Shown here: piece after piece, positions 1 to 9,111 of the stretch
Numbering within the stretch: the first letter of the stretch is position 1
Layout: every line of letters starts with the position of its first letter
NCBI RefSeq assembly: GCF_003858395.1
Contig: NZ_QWEV01000005.1
Span: 2,852,001 to 2,916,000 of the forward strand
Direction of reading: 5' to 3'
Length of the DNA: 64,000 bases
From: Acidipila sp. EB88
Lineage (GTDB): Bacteria > Acidobacteriota > Terriglobia > Terriglobales > Acidobacteriaceae
Program-made: the position numbers and the translations under genes
Notes under the pieces: model-generated
What the model was told of the DNA's origin: nothing
Database searches by the model: none
The model's input: only the letters and a program-made list of their open reading frames with translations

Positions 1-329
1 AGTTGTCGCTGGATTCGCGCCTGGTAGCGGTTGCGGATGTATACGGAGCACTGGCGGAACACCGGCCATACCGCGCAGCGATGGAGCCGCGCGAGATCGC
101 GATGATCATGGAGCGGGATGTGCCAGGGCGGCTGGACGGGGAGTGCTACGAGGCGTTGCGGGCGGTGCTGCTGCAGGCCGGGCGTGGCCCAAGCCTGGGC
201 TCGCAGATGGGCTTGAGCCTGACGGCGAGCATGACGGAGGATTCGGCGGTGGGCATGATGGCGGGAGACCGTGCAGCGCGCGAAAGTGTGCGCGGGGCGG
301 GCATGCCGATGCGGCCGCAGAGCAGGTAA
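1..329 (+). CDS. HD-GYP domain protein, C-terminal part (5' truncated by window)
   Basis: The reading frame is already open at the window edge, so the start lies upstream. The visible N-terminal residues ADVYGALAEHRPYR match the end of an HD-GYP domain (consensus ADVFDALTSDRPYR), the family of cyclic-di-GMP phosphodiesterases and related metal-dependent phosphohydrolases. The following 70 residues are low in recognisable motifs and rich in Gly, Ala and Met, so they look like a poorly conserved tail. The metal-binding HD pair itself lies outside the window, so activity cannot be judged. A terminator-like hairpin follows the stop. Confidence 0.7.
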   Translation, partial: LSLDSRLVAVADVYGALAEHRPYRAAMEPREIAMIMERDVPGRLDGECYEALRAVLLQAGRGPSLGSQMGLSLTASMTEDSAVGMMAGDRAARESVRGAGMPMRPQSR

Positions 330-407
330 CTCTGGCGCAGTGACGCCCCGGCCTCCGGCGGCTGGTTAATGGCGGGACGCGACCCTGCTGCTCATCGCGG
401 ACGACAC

Positions 408-452
408 TGAGCCGCGTGTGGGGATGGCTCCCGGATCGCGGCTCAGCTTTTA
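408..452 (+). terminator. Rho-independent terminator-like hairpin after the HD-GYP gene
   Basis: TGAGCCGCG (408-416) pairs perfectly with CGCGGCTCA (437-445), and GCTTTTA follows. It sits between the HD-GYP stop and the 3' end of the oppositely oriented M16 gene, so it could stop transcription from both sides. Confidence 0.6.
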
Positions 453-472
453 GGTAGGTGTGAGGACTGTCG

Positions 473-1774
473 CTAACAGGCGAGGTGTTCGCGTTCGACC
501 TTGAGGCCGGCCAGCGGGCCGAGCATGGTGAGGGCGAAGCGCTCGGTGTGGAAGAGCTTCTGGGCCATTGCCTGCATGCTCTCGACCTTGACGGATTCCA
601 CGCGGTCGAGAATCTCCTGCGGGCCGGAGAAGTGGTCGAAGTACATCTGCTGACGGGCGAGGTTGGACATGCGGGAGCCGGAGCTTTCGAGCGAAAGCAG
701 GAGGTTGCCCTTGAGCTGGTCCTTGGCGCGGCGGAGCTCGTCGGCCTCGACGGGGTGCTCCTTGATGCGACGCAGCTCGTGCATCACCAGCTCGATGAGG
801 CGCAAGGCCTTGTCGGCAGAGGTGCCGGCAAAGACGCAGAGCGAGCCGGTGTCGCGGTAGGGGCTGAGGTCGGAGTAGATGGAGTAGGCGAGGCCATGCT
901 CTTCGCGCACCGTCTGGAAGAGGCGTGAGCTCATGCCGCCGCCGAGGATGGTGTTGAGCAGCAGGGTGTCGTAGCGAGACTCGTCGGCCAGCGGCGGGGC
1001 GGGCACGCCGAGGCAGAGCTGGACCTGCTCGAGAGACTTCTTATTGCGCAGGATGATCTTGGCGGCGGTCTTGGGCGGGGCTTCGACCTGCAGGGATTTG
1101 CCGGCCGGCAGGGCGGCAAAGCGATCGGTCACCATGGCGACGAACCGGTCGTGATCGATGTGGCCGGCAGCGGAGAACACGATGTTGCCGCCGTGGAACC
1201 GGTCGTTGTAGAAGTCGAGCAGGGTGGAGCGCTCAAACGAGCTGACGGTCTTTTCGGTGCCGAGGATGGGCTTGCCGAGACCGTGACCCTGCCAGAAGCT
1301 TTGCGTAAAGATCTCGTGGACGAGGTAGTCGGGATTGTCCTCGTCCATCTTGATCTCTTCGAGGATGACACCACGTTCGCGGCGCACTTCTTCTTCGGCG
1401 AAGGTCGGGTTCATGACGAGATCGGAAAGGATGTCGAGCGCGCGCGGGGTGTGCTCGTCAAGGACCTTCATGTTGAAGCAGACGGTTTCCTTGCCGGTGA
1501 ATGCGTCGAGATTGCCCCCGATGGCATCGACTTCGCGGGCGATCTGCAGGGCGTTGCGATGCTTTGTGCCCTTGAAGACCATGTGCTCGGTAAAGTGCGA
1601 GATGCCGTTGTGTTCGGGCGCTTCGTGGCGCGAGCCGGCGGAGATCCAGGCGCCCATGGCGACGGAGCGCAGGTGAGGCATCTGTTCCGTGAGGATGACC
1701 ATGCCGTTGGGCAGGGTGGTGCGGCGGATATCGCGCTCAGGCGCGATGGAGATGGCTTGCGTGTTTTCTGTCAT
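473..1774 (-). CDS. M16 family zinc metallopeptidase (processing-peptidase type)
   Basis: A 433-residue protein. Near residue 60 it has the inverted zinc motif HFTEH (HxxEH) in the context NGISHFTEHMVFKGTKHR, typical of M16B peptidases, followed downstream by acidic residues that would supply the third metal ligand. The C-terminal half contains GGGMSSRLFQTVREEHGLAYSIYS, the conserved substrate-binding region of the non-catalytic lobe. Length and order fit one-chain bacterial M16B enzymes such as YmxG. No signal peptide is visible, so it is probably cytoplasmic. It is divergent from rlmN, with 79 bases between the starts that should hold both promoters. Confidence 0.9.
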   Translation of the reverse strand: MTENTQAISIAPERDIRRTTLPNGMVILTEQMPHLRSVAMGAWISAGSRHEAPEHNGISHFTEHMVFKGTKHRNALQIAREVDAIGGNLDAFTGKETVCFNMKVLDEHTPRALDILSDLVMNPTFAEEEVRRERGVILEEIKMDEDNPDYLVHEIFTQSFWQGHGLGKPILGTEKTVSSFERSTLLDFYNDRFHGGNIVFSAAGHIDHDRFVAMVTDRFAALPAGKSLQVEAPPKTAAKIILRNKKSLEQVQLCLGVPAPPLADESRYDTLLLNTILGGGMSSRLFQTVREEHGLAYSIYSDLSPYRDTGSLCVFAGTSADKALRLIELVMHELRRIKEHPVEADELRRAKDQLKGNLLLSLESSGSRMSNLARQQMYFDHFSGPQEILDRVESVKVESMQAMAQKLFHTERFALTMLGPLAGLKVEREHLAC

Positions 1775-1853
1775 GCGCTCCTAGGTTCGCTTCCGGATCG
1801 GTTCAGGGGCCGGTTCCGAGGGGGATCTTGCGCTATCCTGAGAGATACCGAAG

Positions 1854-3110
1854 ATGCAGCCCACACTCCAGAACGGGGCCTTCCCCATTGTAGACGCCGC
1901 GCCCCAGAGCGCCGCTCGTGCCGTGCCTGCGGCGGAACGGAAGCCACTGTTTGGCATGGAGGCCGCGGCGCTGGCCGAGGTGGCAGCGGAGTTTGGCGGC
2001 GCGCGTTACCGGGCGCAGCAGCTTGAGCACGCGCTGTATCGGCAGTGGGTCGGCTCGTTGGACGAGATTGCAACGCTGCCGCTGCGGTTCCGCGAGCAGC
2101 TTGCCGAGGCTGGCTATTCGGTTGGATTGCCGGAGATCAAGGAGACGTACCGGTCTGTAGATGGGACCGAGCGGTACCTGATCGCGGGGCTGGACGGGCA
2201 GACGGTGGAAACCGTGTGGATGCCGGGCGGCGATGGGGCCGAGACGACGATTGAAGGCGCGGAAGGTACGAGCGACGCTGGAGATACAGGGCCGGCGGAC
2301 ACGCGCGTGGCCGGTGCGCGCGGGAGCGATACACGCGGGGCTGACTCGCGAGGGACAAGTGCGCCGCAGCGAAGGGCGACGATCTGCGTGTCGTCGCAGA
2401 TTGGCTGCGCGGTGAACTGCCAGTTTTGTCTCACGGCCAAGATGGGCATTGTGCGCAACCTCTCGGCAGGCGAGATCGCCGGGCAGGTGGTGGCGGTGCT
2501 GAAGCGGCAGGGTGTGCACCTGGGGCGTGACCGCATCAACCTGGTGTTCATGGGGATGGGCGAGCCGTTCCTGAACTACGACGCGTGGATCGCGGCGTTC
2601 CGGCTGCTGACCGGGCCGGTGCAGCTGCAGCCTTCGCGAATGACGGTCTCGACCTCGGGCATCGTGCCGGGGATCGTGCGCTTTGCGCAGGAGCCGGTGC
2701 GGCCGAGGCTGGCGATCTCCCTGAATGCTTCAAACGACACGGTGCGCGAAGCGGTGATGCCGATCACGCGCAAGTGGAACACCGAGGCTGTGATCGACGC
2801 GGTGCGCGCGGTGCCGCTGGGGCCGCGGGAGAAGATCACGTTTGAATACGTGCTGCTGGGCGGAGTGAACGACCAGCTTCAGCACGCCGATGAGGTAATC
2901 GCGCTGGTGCGTGGTGCGGGCTTTCCGGCGTACGTGAACCTGATCGTGTGGAACCCGGGACCCGATGTGCCGTATGCGCAGCCTGAGCAGACCGCGGTGG
3001 ATGCATTCCAGAAGCGGTTGATCGCGCGTGGCGTGACGGCGTACATTCGCCGGCCCAGAGGCCGCGACATCTACGCGGCGTGTGGACAGTTGAAGCGCAC
3101 AACGACTTAG
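1854..3110 (+). CDS. rlmN: 23S rRNA (adenine-2503-C2)-methyltransferase, radical SAM
   Basis: RlmN methylates C2 of A2503 in 23S rRNA (and A37 in some tRNAs) using radical SAM chemistry. The cluster motif is present as C185-x3-C189-x2-C192 (CAVNCQFC), followed by MGMGEPFLNYD and VSTSGIVPGIVRFAQE, both diagnostic of RlmN. The product is 418 residues, longer than the roughly 350-385 usual in the family. The extra length is mainly a low-complexity segment just before the radical SAM core (about residues 125-175, rich in Gly, Ala, Asp, Thr and Arg, with repeated DTRGAD-like units) that looks like an expanded linker. Catalytic motifs appear intact. Confidence 0.93.
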   Translation: MQPTLQNGAFPIVDAAPQSAARAVPAAERKPLFGMEAAALAEVAAEFGGARYRAQQLEHALYRQWVGSLDEIATLPLRFREQLAEAGYSVGLPEIKETYRSVDGTERYLIAGLDGQTVETVWMPGGDGAETTIEGAEGTSDAGDTGPADTRVAGARGSDTRGADSRGTSAPQRRATICVSSQIGCAVNCQFCLTAKMGIVRNLSAGEIAGQVVAVLKRQGVHLGRDRINLVFMGMGEPFLNYDAWIAAFRLLTGPVQLQPSRMTVSTSGIVPGIVRFAQEPVRPRLAISLNASNDTVREAVMPITRKWNTEAVIDAVRAVPLGPREKITFEYVLLGGVNDQLQHADEVIALVRGAGFPAYVNLIVWNPGPDVPYAQPEQTAVDAFQKRLIARGVTAYIRRPRGRDIYAACGQLKRTTT

Positions 3111-3428
3111 CTGCGACCTGTGAGCCGCCGGCGCCGTCTCCTTCGTGCGCCCCGGTCTACCTGCAGGTCTGTGCGGCACCTAACGAAGCGGCCACTTGCC
3201 CGATCTATTTACCAGCCTGTTACGAGCCATTTTTGATTGCGCAAACATGGGGACAATTGCTTCGAGATTGCTCCCTCAGCGCCAACTCACCCGCATCACA
3301 CCCCCGTAGACACCAGGTCGATACGAATCCAGTCGAAATATCGTCTGCGAGGGTCGACCTCAAGCATTTGAGCTGCCGCGCGCTGGGCAGCTTCTCCGAA
3401 ACTGCTCCAGACACAGAAAAGAGAATCC
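3111..3428 (+). other. Intergenic stretch before the catalase gene
   Basis: These 318 bases between rlmN and the catalase gene contain no convincing ORF, RNA gene or repeat. They are somewhat less G+C-rich than the flanking genes and presumably contain the catalase promoter, but I cannot single out a reliable -35/-10 pair. Confidence 0.5.
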
Positions 3429-4427
3429 ATGTTCCTGCGCTCAGAAAAGCTGCTCATTCCGCTCAAGAAGCCGACCAATCCAGACCCGAACGGCGCCGCT
3501 GCTATCCAGGAACTGTTGGGCGGCAAGTTCGGCGAGATGTCGACGCTGAACAACTACCTGCACCAGTCGTTCGGCTTTAAGGAAAAGAAGAAGCTCAAGC
3601 CTTTTTATGACCTGGTAGCGAGCATCACGGCGGAAGAGCTTGGCCACGTTGAGTTGGTGACGACGGCGATCAACCTGATGCTGGAAGGCTCGGTGCCGGA
3701 AGGCGAGCCGGTAGACGCGCCGCTGAAGGCCGCGGCCGATCTGCGCAATACGCACCACACGATCGTGGGCGGCGGCGGACACCAGGTGATGGACTCGATG
3801 GGCCATTTCTGGAGCGGCGAGCACGTGTTCTCGAGCGGCAATCTCGTGGCCGACCTGCTGCACAACTTCTTTCTCGAGACCGGCGCGCGCATGCACAAGC
3901 ATCGCTGCTACCAGATGACAACCAATCAGGCGGCGCGTGACGTGATCGGCTACCTGATGGTGCGCGGTGGCGTGCACCAGGCGGCGTATGCGCTGGCTCT
4001 GCGCAAGGCGACGGGTGTGGAAGTGACGAAGATGTTGCCGACACCGAACCTGGATGACGCGAAGATCCCGGAAGCGCGTAAATGGATGGAGATCGGCAGC
4101 CACCGCAAGCTGTACACGTGGTCGGAAGAAGACTATGCGGACGTTTCGGGTGTGTGGTCGGGACCCGCAGACTGGGCGGATGGCGAAGAGCTTGAAGTGA
4201 TCAAGGGGACTCCGGACTACGCGGCGGAAGGCCCGGTGATCTCGGGATCGGCCTCGTTGTTCTCGCCGGATTACGCGCCGGAGGAGCTGTACGAGATTGC
4301 GGCGCAGTTGATGAAGAAGGGTGGCATTTCGCCCCTGCAGCCTGGGGACGGATTGCACTCGCGGTTCCAGGGCAGCACGCCGGACAGCCCCGGCGCCTCA
4401 GCGCAGGAAGGCCGCAAAACGACTTAG
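3429..4427 (+). CDS. Manganese catalase
   Basis: A 332-residue non-haem catalase that dismutates hydrogen peroxide at a dinuclear manganese site. The N-terminal region LGGKFGEMSTLNNYLHQSFGF and the EELGHVELVTTAINLML helix carry ferritin-like Glu and Glu-xx-His ligands. A second ligand helix is seen around VRGGVHQAAYALAL (Glu replaced by the family's Gly-Gly-Val-His context). The C-terminal extension (PISGSASLFSPDYAPEELYEIAAQLMKK) is typical of this family. GAGA upstream of the ATG may be a weak ribosome site. It stands alone with its own terminator. Confidence 0.93.
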   Translation: MFLRSEKLLIPLKKPTNPDPNGAAAIQELLGGKFGEMSTLNNYLHQSFGFKEKKKLKPFYDLVASITAEELGHVELVTTAINLMLEGSVPEGEPVDAPLKAAADLRNTHHTIVGGGGHQVMDSMGHFWSGEHVFSSGNLVADLLHNFFLETGARMHKHRCYQMTTNQAARDVIGYLMVRGGVHQAAYALALRKATGVEVTKMLPTPNLDDAKIPEARKWMEIGSHRKLYTWSEEDYADVSGVWSGPADWADGEELEVIKGTPDYAAEGPVISGSASLFSPDYAPEELYEIAAQLMKKGGISPLQPGDGLHSRFQGSTPDSPGASAQEGRKTT

Positions 4428-4479
4428 TTCTCGGTAAGTCGTTGTGAGGTTTGCTCCAGACGGATAACGTGGTGCAGAA

Positions 4480-4530
4480 GCGGGTGATTCGATCAGTCTT
4501 AACGGACTGATCGGATCACCCGCTTTCTGT
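4480..4530 (+). terminator. Strong Rho-independent terminator of the catalase gene
   Basis: A long stem is formed by 4480-4498 and 4505-4523 (GCGGGTGAT/ATCACCCGC outer arms, one internal mismatch) with a TTAACG loop, followed by TTTCTGTTTTG. Confidence 0.85.
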
Positions 4531-4601
4531 TTTGCAGGAGTGCTGCCGGGTGCAAGAGGCGGTGGTCGCTGTGCATGCCTCCTGGCGGATCTGCGCATGG
4601 T

Positions 4602-5525
4602 TCACCTCGCTCCGGCGTCAAGCTCCGCCAGCAGGGCACGGGTCTCAGCGACGACGCGGTCCTGGAAGGCGCGGTCGCGTACGAACGTAGAACCCTGCAT
4701 CGGGTTGCCGTCCTGATCGTAGTAGCACGCCGTCGTCGCGGAGGCATCGGTCAGGATCCTGGTGAAGACGCGAGCGGCTCGCCCGGGGGTGCTGAGCACT
4801 TTTACGAAGGGCATCAAGAGTGGGACCAGCACCGACGCAAGGATCCTGCGGGACGCGCTCATGTGGGCGTGGAGGCCGGTCGCGATCATGATGCCGGGCT
4901 CGATGGCATGGATATGCAGCCGGGGGTTTTCTCGCGCAAGCGCCATGGCCGTGACGATGTTGCACTGCTTCGAGGTGGCATACGCATCCATCCCGGGTTT
5001 GCTGGAACCGCCGGGTACCCACTCGCCGCGCAGGCTGGCGGCAGCCGAGAGATAGCGGCTCCCGCGGAAGCCGGCACGCACGGCAGGCTTGCGCTCGGGG
5101 TCTTCCGTGGCGGAGCCGACAAAGAGTACACACGCACCGTCGTCGAGGTGCGGCAGCAAGGCCTGCGTGAACGCGAAGGGCCCGAGATGATTGGTCACAA
5201 AGGTGTTGTCCCAACCGTCGGCAGTGGCGGCGTTGTGCGGGTTCTGGATGCCGGCGTTGTTGAGCAGGCCTATGAGCCGGAGATCGAGGGCAACGATCGC
5301 GTCAGCGGCGCGTCGCACGCTGCCGAGGTCGGACATGTCGCAGAGGATGGGCACTGCCTTGCCTCCCAGGCGCTCCACTGCTCCTGCCGTTTCGGCAAGC
5401 TTGTCGCGGTTGCGGCCGACCAGGACCAGGGTGCCGGCGGTGGCCAGGGAGAGAGCGGTCGCGCGGCCAGCGCCGGAGGTGGGGCCGGTGAGAATGTAGG
5501 CTTTGTTTTCCATATTGCTTTGCAT
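4602..5525 (-). CDS. Short-chain dehydrogenase/reductase (SDR)
   Basis: A 307-residue classical/extended SDR. The nucleotide-binding motif is TGPTSGAGRA (TGxxxGxG) near the N-terminus, NNAG follows near residue 90, and the catalytic YATSK (Tyr-x3-Lys) appears at about residue 180. The substrate is unknown; length and sequence resemble retinol-dehydrogenase/protochlorophyllide-reductase-like SDRs. It lies 63 bases downstream of a TetR gene on the same strand, and a copy of the TetR operator-like sequence lies in that gap, so control by that regulator is likely (inference). Confidence 0.88.
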   Translation of the reverse strand: MQSNMENKAYILTGPTSGAGRATALSLATAGTLVLVGRNRDKLAETAGAVERLGGKAVPILCDMSDLGSVRRAADAIVALDLRLIGLLNNAGIQNPHNAATADGWDNTFVTNHLGPFAFTQALLPHLDDGACVLFVGSATEDPERKPAVRAGFRGSRYLSAAASLRGEWVPGGSSKPGMDAYATSKQCNIVTAMALARENPRLHIHAIEPGIMIATGLHAHMSASRRILASVLVPLLMPFVKVLSTPGRAARVFTRILTDASATTACYYDQDGNPMQGSTFVRDRAFQDRVVAETRALLAELDAGAR

Positions 5526-5550
5526 TGAGGCCTCGTGTGTTCTTGTTTTT

Positions 5551-5571
5551 AGTGACTGGCTAGACAGTTAT
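5551..5571. promoter_or_regulatory. Operator-like site upstream of the SDR gene
   Basis: The sequence TGACTGGCTAGACAGTTA lies about 25-45 bases upstream of the SDR start. It closely matches a second site upstream of the neighbouring TetR gene, sharing the CTAG centre with outer TGAC/GTTA arms. This is expected for the near-palindromic operator of a TetR-family dimer. Confidence 0.6.
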
Positions 5572-5588
5572 GGAAGCGTTCAAAAAAA

Positions 5589-6155
5589 TCAGGACAGCAT
5601 GCGCCACGCGGCATCGAAGCCGTCTTTGCAGTGCCTGCGGGCGTGCTTCGGGTCCTGCGTCATAAAGACCATGGTCGCGTCCGCCGCAGCGTTGAGCAGC
5701 ATTGCAACGAAGCCGGCCGGCACCTTGCTCATGGGGCCCGCTGCGCGACAGTGTTCGATCAACGCGCCAAGCGGACGCATAGCCCTGTGCGCGGCAGCAC
5801 GGGTCTCGGGCGTGATCGCGTCGGAGACGTCGAGCTGGGTCAGAGCTTTGCGCTTTTCAGGAAAGGCGACCGCCCAGTGCATCCAGTTGTGCCAGATCTG
5901 GAAGAAGTGTTCGCGGGAGAAGTCGCTTTGCTCTACGTTGGCGGTGGCGGCGGCGGCCATTTCCTGCTTGAGCTCGAGGTAAAGCTGGTTGAAGAGCGCC
6001 GCCTTGGTGGGGAAGTACGTAAACAGCGAGCCGTTGGGGATGCCGGCTTGCCGGGCAATGCCCATGGTGGGCGCGCCGAGCCCCTGGGCCACGATCAGGT
6101 GGGTTGCGGCGGCGAGGATGGCGCTGCGCTTGTCGTCGCTCCTGGCCCTGGGCAT
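5589..6155 (-). CDS. TetR/AcrR family transcriptional regulator
   Basis: A 188-residue repressor-type protein. Residues 8-55 form the TetR helix-turn-helix (AILAAATHLIVAQGLGAPTMGIARQAGIPNGSLFTYFPTKAALFNQLY). The rest is an all-helical ligand-binding domain with no recognisable effector signature. It precedes the SDR gene on the same strand. Near-identical operator-like palindromes sit just upstream of its own start and between it and the SDR, indicating autoregulation and control of the SDR. Confidence 0.92.
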   Translation of the reverse strand: MPRARSDDKRSAILAAATHLIVAQGLGAPTMGIARQAGIPNGSLFTYFPTKAALFNQLYLELKQEMAAAATANVEQSDFSREHFFQIWHNWMHWAVAFPEKRKALTQLDVSDAITPETRAAAHRAMRPLGALIEHCRAAGPMSKVPAGFVAMLLNAAADATMVFMTQDPKHARRHCKDGFDAAWRMLS

Positions 6156-6171
6156 AGCAGGATCGTAGTAG

Positions 6172-6192
6172 ATAACCGTCTAGTCAGTCAAC
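6172..6192. promoter_or_regulatory. Operator-like palindrome upstream of the TetR gene
   Basis: On the minus strand it reads TTGACTGACTAGACGGTTA. It is nearly palindromic around CTAG and matches the site at 5551-5571 with about three differences. It lies 17-37 bases upstream of the TetR start codon, where an autorepressor would bind. Confidence 0.65.
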
Positions 6193-6244
6193 ATCAGGGG
6201 GGGCGTGCAGGGAAAGAACGAGCGGGTTGCGGACCGCCTCGGGA

Positions 6245-7345
6245 TTATTGCGTTTGCACGGAGCCGCGATGGGCGGCGGCGCGGTCAGCGAGGGCGAGGC
6301 GCAGCGCAGTGCGGGCAACCAGGTCGGCGTCGTGGCGGAGCACGTCGCCCTCAGCGGCGAAAGCACCGGTGATGCAGCGGATGCCCATGGCCTCGATGCG
6401 TTCGATGTCCGCGTGGATCACGTCGGCGCCCTCGGCCACGTAGCGCTCGCGGATGGCGGGCGAGACGGGGGCGATGTTGACCAGAGCGTAGTCGATAAAC
6501 GGGGCCTTGACGTGCTCGTACATGCGCTCGATGTGCTGCGAGGCGGAGAGATAGAGGCTTTCGTTGCCCTGCGTCATGAGGTTGCAGACATACACGCGAG
6601 TGGCGTGCGCGGTGGCCAGCGCCTCGGGGATGCCGGCGACCAGCAGGTTGGTGATGACGCTGGTGAAGAGCGAGCCGGGGCCGAGGGTGATGAGGTCGGC
6701 AGCGGCAATGGCTTCCAGGGTCTCCGGCAGCGGCGCTGCGTGCGCGGGCTCCAGCATGAGCTCGACGATGCGTGACTTGGAGCTGGTGATCAGGGTTTCG
6801 CCGCGGATGATCTCGCCGGTGTTCATGCGGGCAGCGAGATTGACGTTGACGTTGGTGGCCGGGTAGATGCGGCCGCGGGTGGCAAGTACCTCGGCGGCGA
6901 GCTTGATGGCCTGGGCGAAGTCGCCGGTGATTTCGAGCAGGGCGGCGACGAAGAGGTTGCCGAAGGCGTGACCCTCGAGCTCGCCACCGGAGCGGAAGCG
7001 ATGCCGGAAGAGGCGGGAGAGCAGCTGCTCATCCTCGGAGAGGGCGACCATGCAGTTGCGCAGGTCGCCGGGCGGGAGCATTTTGAAGTCCTTGCGGAGG
7101 CGGCCGGAGGAGCCTCCATCATCGGTGACGGTGACTACGGCGGCGAGGTCCGAGATCAGGCAGGTCGCCGGGTCGCAGTCGCCATGGCCGGCGGCGCCCG
7201 TGGTGGCCGAGGCCGCAAAGTGCTTGAAGCCGCGGAGCAGGGTGGACAGCCCGGTGCCGCCACCCATGGCGACGACACGCAGCAATGCAGGCGCGTGGTG
7301 GGACGGAAGCGACGTCGCGGACTCGGGAAGAAGAAGCTCAGCCAT
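6245..7345 (-). CDS. YvcK-like gluconeogenesis/morphology factor (CofD-like fold)
   Basis: A 366-residue protein of the YvcK/YbhK (UPF0052) family, related in fold to 2-phospho-L-lactate transferase CofD. Diagnostic segments are VVAMGGGTGLSTLLRG, VTVTDDGGSSGRLR, PPGDLRNCMVAL, GNLFVAALLEITGDF and LGPGSLFTSVITNLLV. In Firmicutes YvcK binds UDP-sugars and is needed for growth on gluconeogenic carbon sources and for envelope synthesis; the role here is inferred from family only. It lies 60 bases downstream of a TPR gene on the same strand. Confidence 0.92.
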   Translation of the reverse strand: MAELLLPESATSLPSHHAPALLRVVAMGGGTGLSTLLRGFKHFAASATTGAAGHGDCDPATCLISDLAAVVTVTDDGGSSGRLRKDFKMLPPGDLRNCMVALSEDEQLLSRLFRHRFRSGGELEGHAFGNLFVAALLEITGDFAQAIKLAAEVLATRGRIYPATNVNVNLAARMNTGEIIRGETLITSSKSRIVELMLEPAHAAPLPETLEAIAAADLITLGPGSLFTSVITNLLVAGIPEALATAHATRVYVCNLMTQGNESLYLSASQHIERMYEHVKAPFIDYALVNIAPVSPAIRERYVAEGADVIHADIERIEAMGIRCITGAFAAEGDVLRHDADLVARTALRLALADRAAAHRGSVQTQ

Positions 7346-7405
7346 GGGCGATGCTTGCGAGAAACGGGTGCCGGGATAGCGGCAGATGCGGCGGCGGAAG
7401 CGAGA

Positions 7406-7953
7406 CTACATCGCTTCCGGGTAGAGGAGCTCGGTGAAGCGGGGGTCGTCGGCCATCTGGCGGAAGTCCACGTCGGAGCGGGCCAGGATGCGGTTGTGCG
7501 GGTTGAGCTCGATGGCGCGCTGGAGGTGGTGCAGCGAGCCCTCGGCCTGGTTGGTCATGCTGTGCAGCATGGCCAGTCCGTAATGCACGTAGTCGGCTGT
7601 GTCGTCGCGTTCCAGGATGGCTTCGAACTGTTCGCGGGCTTCTTCAAAGTCGCCGTTGTTGATGCAGGCGATGGCGTAGTCGTACTGCTCGGAGGTGGAT
7701 TCGAACTGAAGCTGGGTTTTCTGGCGCTCCAGCTCGCGCTCGCAGGCTTTCTGGTAGACGCGGACCCGCTCGAGGATCTCCGGGGGCAGCTGGCATCGAG
7801 CGATTCGAAGGCTTCGAGCGCTTTCTCGAAGTGGCCGGACTGCATGGACTGAAGCGCAGCGGTGTAGATGCCGAGGGCTTCCTTCTGGGCGTTGTTGGTG
7901 ATGGGGCGAACTTTAGCAGCCAGCGTCTTCGGGGTAGCTTGCGATTTTGCCAT
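7406..7953 (-). pseudogene. Tetratricopeptide-repeat protein with apparent -1 frameshift
   Basis: Reading begins at ATG 7953 (MAKSQATPK) and gives a TPR-like helix (GHFEKALEAFESLD). The frame breaks at a run of five G on the plus strand (7782-7786); one more base there would restore a continuous protein of about 182 residues. The downstream frame gives FESTSEQYDYAIACINNGDF and then GSLHHLQRAIELNPHNR, ending at 7406. Both halves are clearly coding. A sequencing or assembly error is as likely as a real mutation. It is probably co-transcribed with the YvcK-like gene. TPRs mediate protein-protein contacts; no specific function can be given. Confidence 0.8.
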
Positions 7954-8200
7954 GCGGGCGGCCTTGTGTCTCCTTGCAGTTCCGGATGCGACGCACAGGG
8001 GAGAGTGCCGCAATCAACAAGGTAGCCAGGGATGCACCCCTCAACACGATCCGGTTGCCTCGTTTTATACGCAGCCGCGAGCGCACAGTCAACTTTTGGG
8101 GGATGCCGTGGGTCCTGAAACAGACCTGTCAGAGCATTCCGGGGCGGCTGAAGTGGCGTGCGCCGAGCACGATTTCCGGAACCCGGTACCCGGAACCGCG

Positions 8201-8848
8201 CTACGTCCCGATCGGCCCCGGGGCGCGATAAACCGCTGGATTCAGGGTGGGGTCGTTGTACATCTTGAGCTGCCGGTAGTGTTTGAAGCTGCGCTCCGAG
8301 GCGAGCACGCGGCGCCATAGCCGCTGCAGGGCCGCGTCGAGGTCGGCGCGCTGCTCCAGCAGGATGCCGAGCCGCTCGCTGTTGCGTGCGGCGTGCCCGG
8401 ACGGCGCTACCACACGCTCGACTTCTTCGCGGGTGTGGAAAAGCTTCAGCGCCAGGATGGAGAGGCGATCGATCATGAGACCGGGGCTTTCGGAGTGGAG
8501 CTCGGCTCCGGCATGGGGCAGGGCGTGCGGAGCCAGCAGGGCCAACAGCAGAGCGTCGCACTGCTCGGCGAGGTCGTTGCGCTGCTGGTTGACACGGTCG
8601 ATGTGGCGCTTGGTGCGAGCCAGGGTGGCGTCGTCTATGCCGGGGGTGCGCGCCGCGTCTTCGATGTGCCAGAGCTCGTAGTTGGCGCGGTGCTGCGCAA
8701 GGATGGCCTGCTCGACCGGTGAGGCGGCCGGGGGCTGGGCGTGGGCGTCCTGATGCCAGAGCAGCGTGGCCTGGTCGTGAAGCGCCGGAATGGAGGGCAG
8801 AAGCGGCAGGGGCATGCGGGAGGAAAGGGACCGATGGTCAGGGCGCAA
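8201..8848 (-). CDS. DUF4254 domain protein
   Basis: A 215-residue protein with the DUF4254 pattern: ANYELWHIEDAAR, then RTKRHIDRVNQQRNDLAEQCD, MIDRLSILALKLFH and a C-terminal FKHYRQLKMYNDPTLNPAVY. Predicted to be almost wholly helical and cytoplasmic. DUF4254 has no established function; in other phyla such genes occur near envelope or glycosyltransferase clusters, which is not seen here. Several Met codons near the start leave the exact N-terminus uncertain (8848 or about 11 codons later). Confidence 0.85.
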   Translation of the reverse strand: MRPDHRSLSSRMPLPLLPSIPALHDQATLLWHQDAHAQPPAASPVEQAILAQHRANYELWHIEDAARTPGIDDATLARTKRHIDRVNQQRNDLAEQCDALLLALLAPHALPHAGAELHSESPGLMIDRLSILALKLFHTREEVERVVAPSGHAARNSERLGILLEQRADLDAALQRLWRRVLASERSFKHYRQLKMYNDPTLNPAVYRAPGPIGT

Positions 8849-9111
8849 TGGTTAGAATAAGGCTGGCTTGCGCCCGGAGCAAAATCGAGCTCGTTTCCAT
8901 GGGCCAACATGGATCAGCATGGGGCCAGCGTGAGGCCAGCACGCCCTGGGTGGATCGGGTGCCGACGGCTGGATCGCGACTGGATTGTGGATCCGGACAG
9001 GCGTGGTGGGTTCGGCGTTGTAGAACAGGCGGGATCGCTCGGCAGCTCTCGCCGGAAATGGCGGGGTCGGCATCGCCCGTGCGGGTCGCGAACGGTTTGT
9101 GAGGAGAGAAA

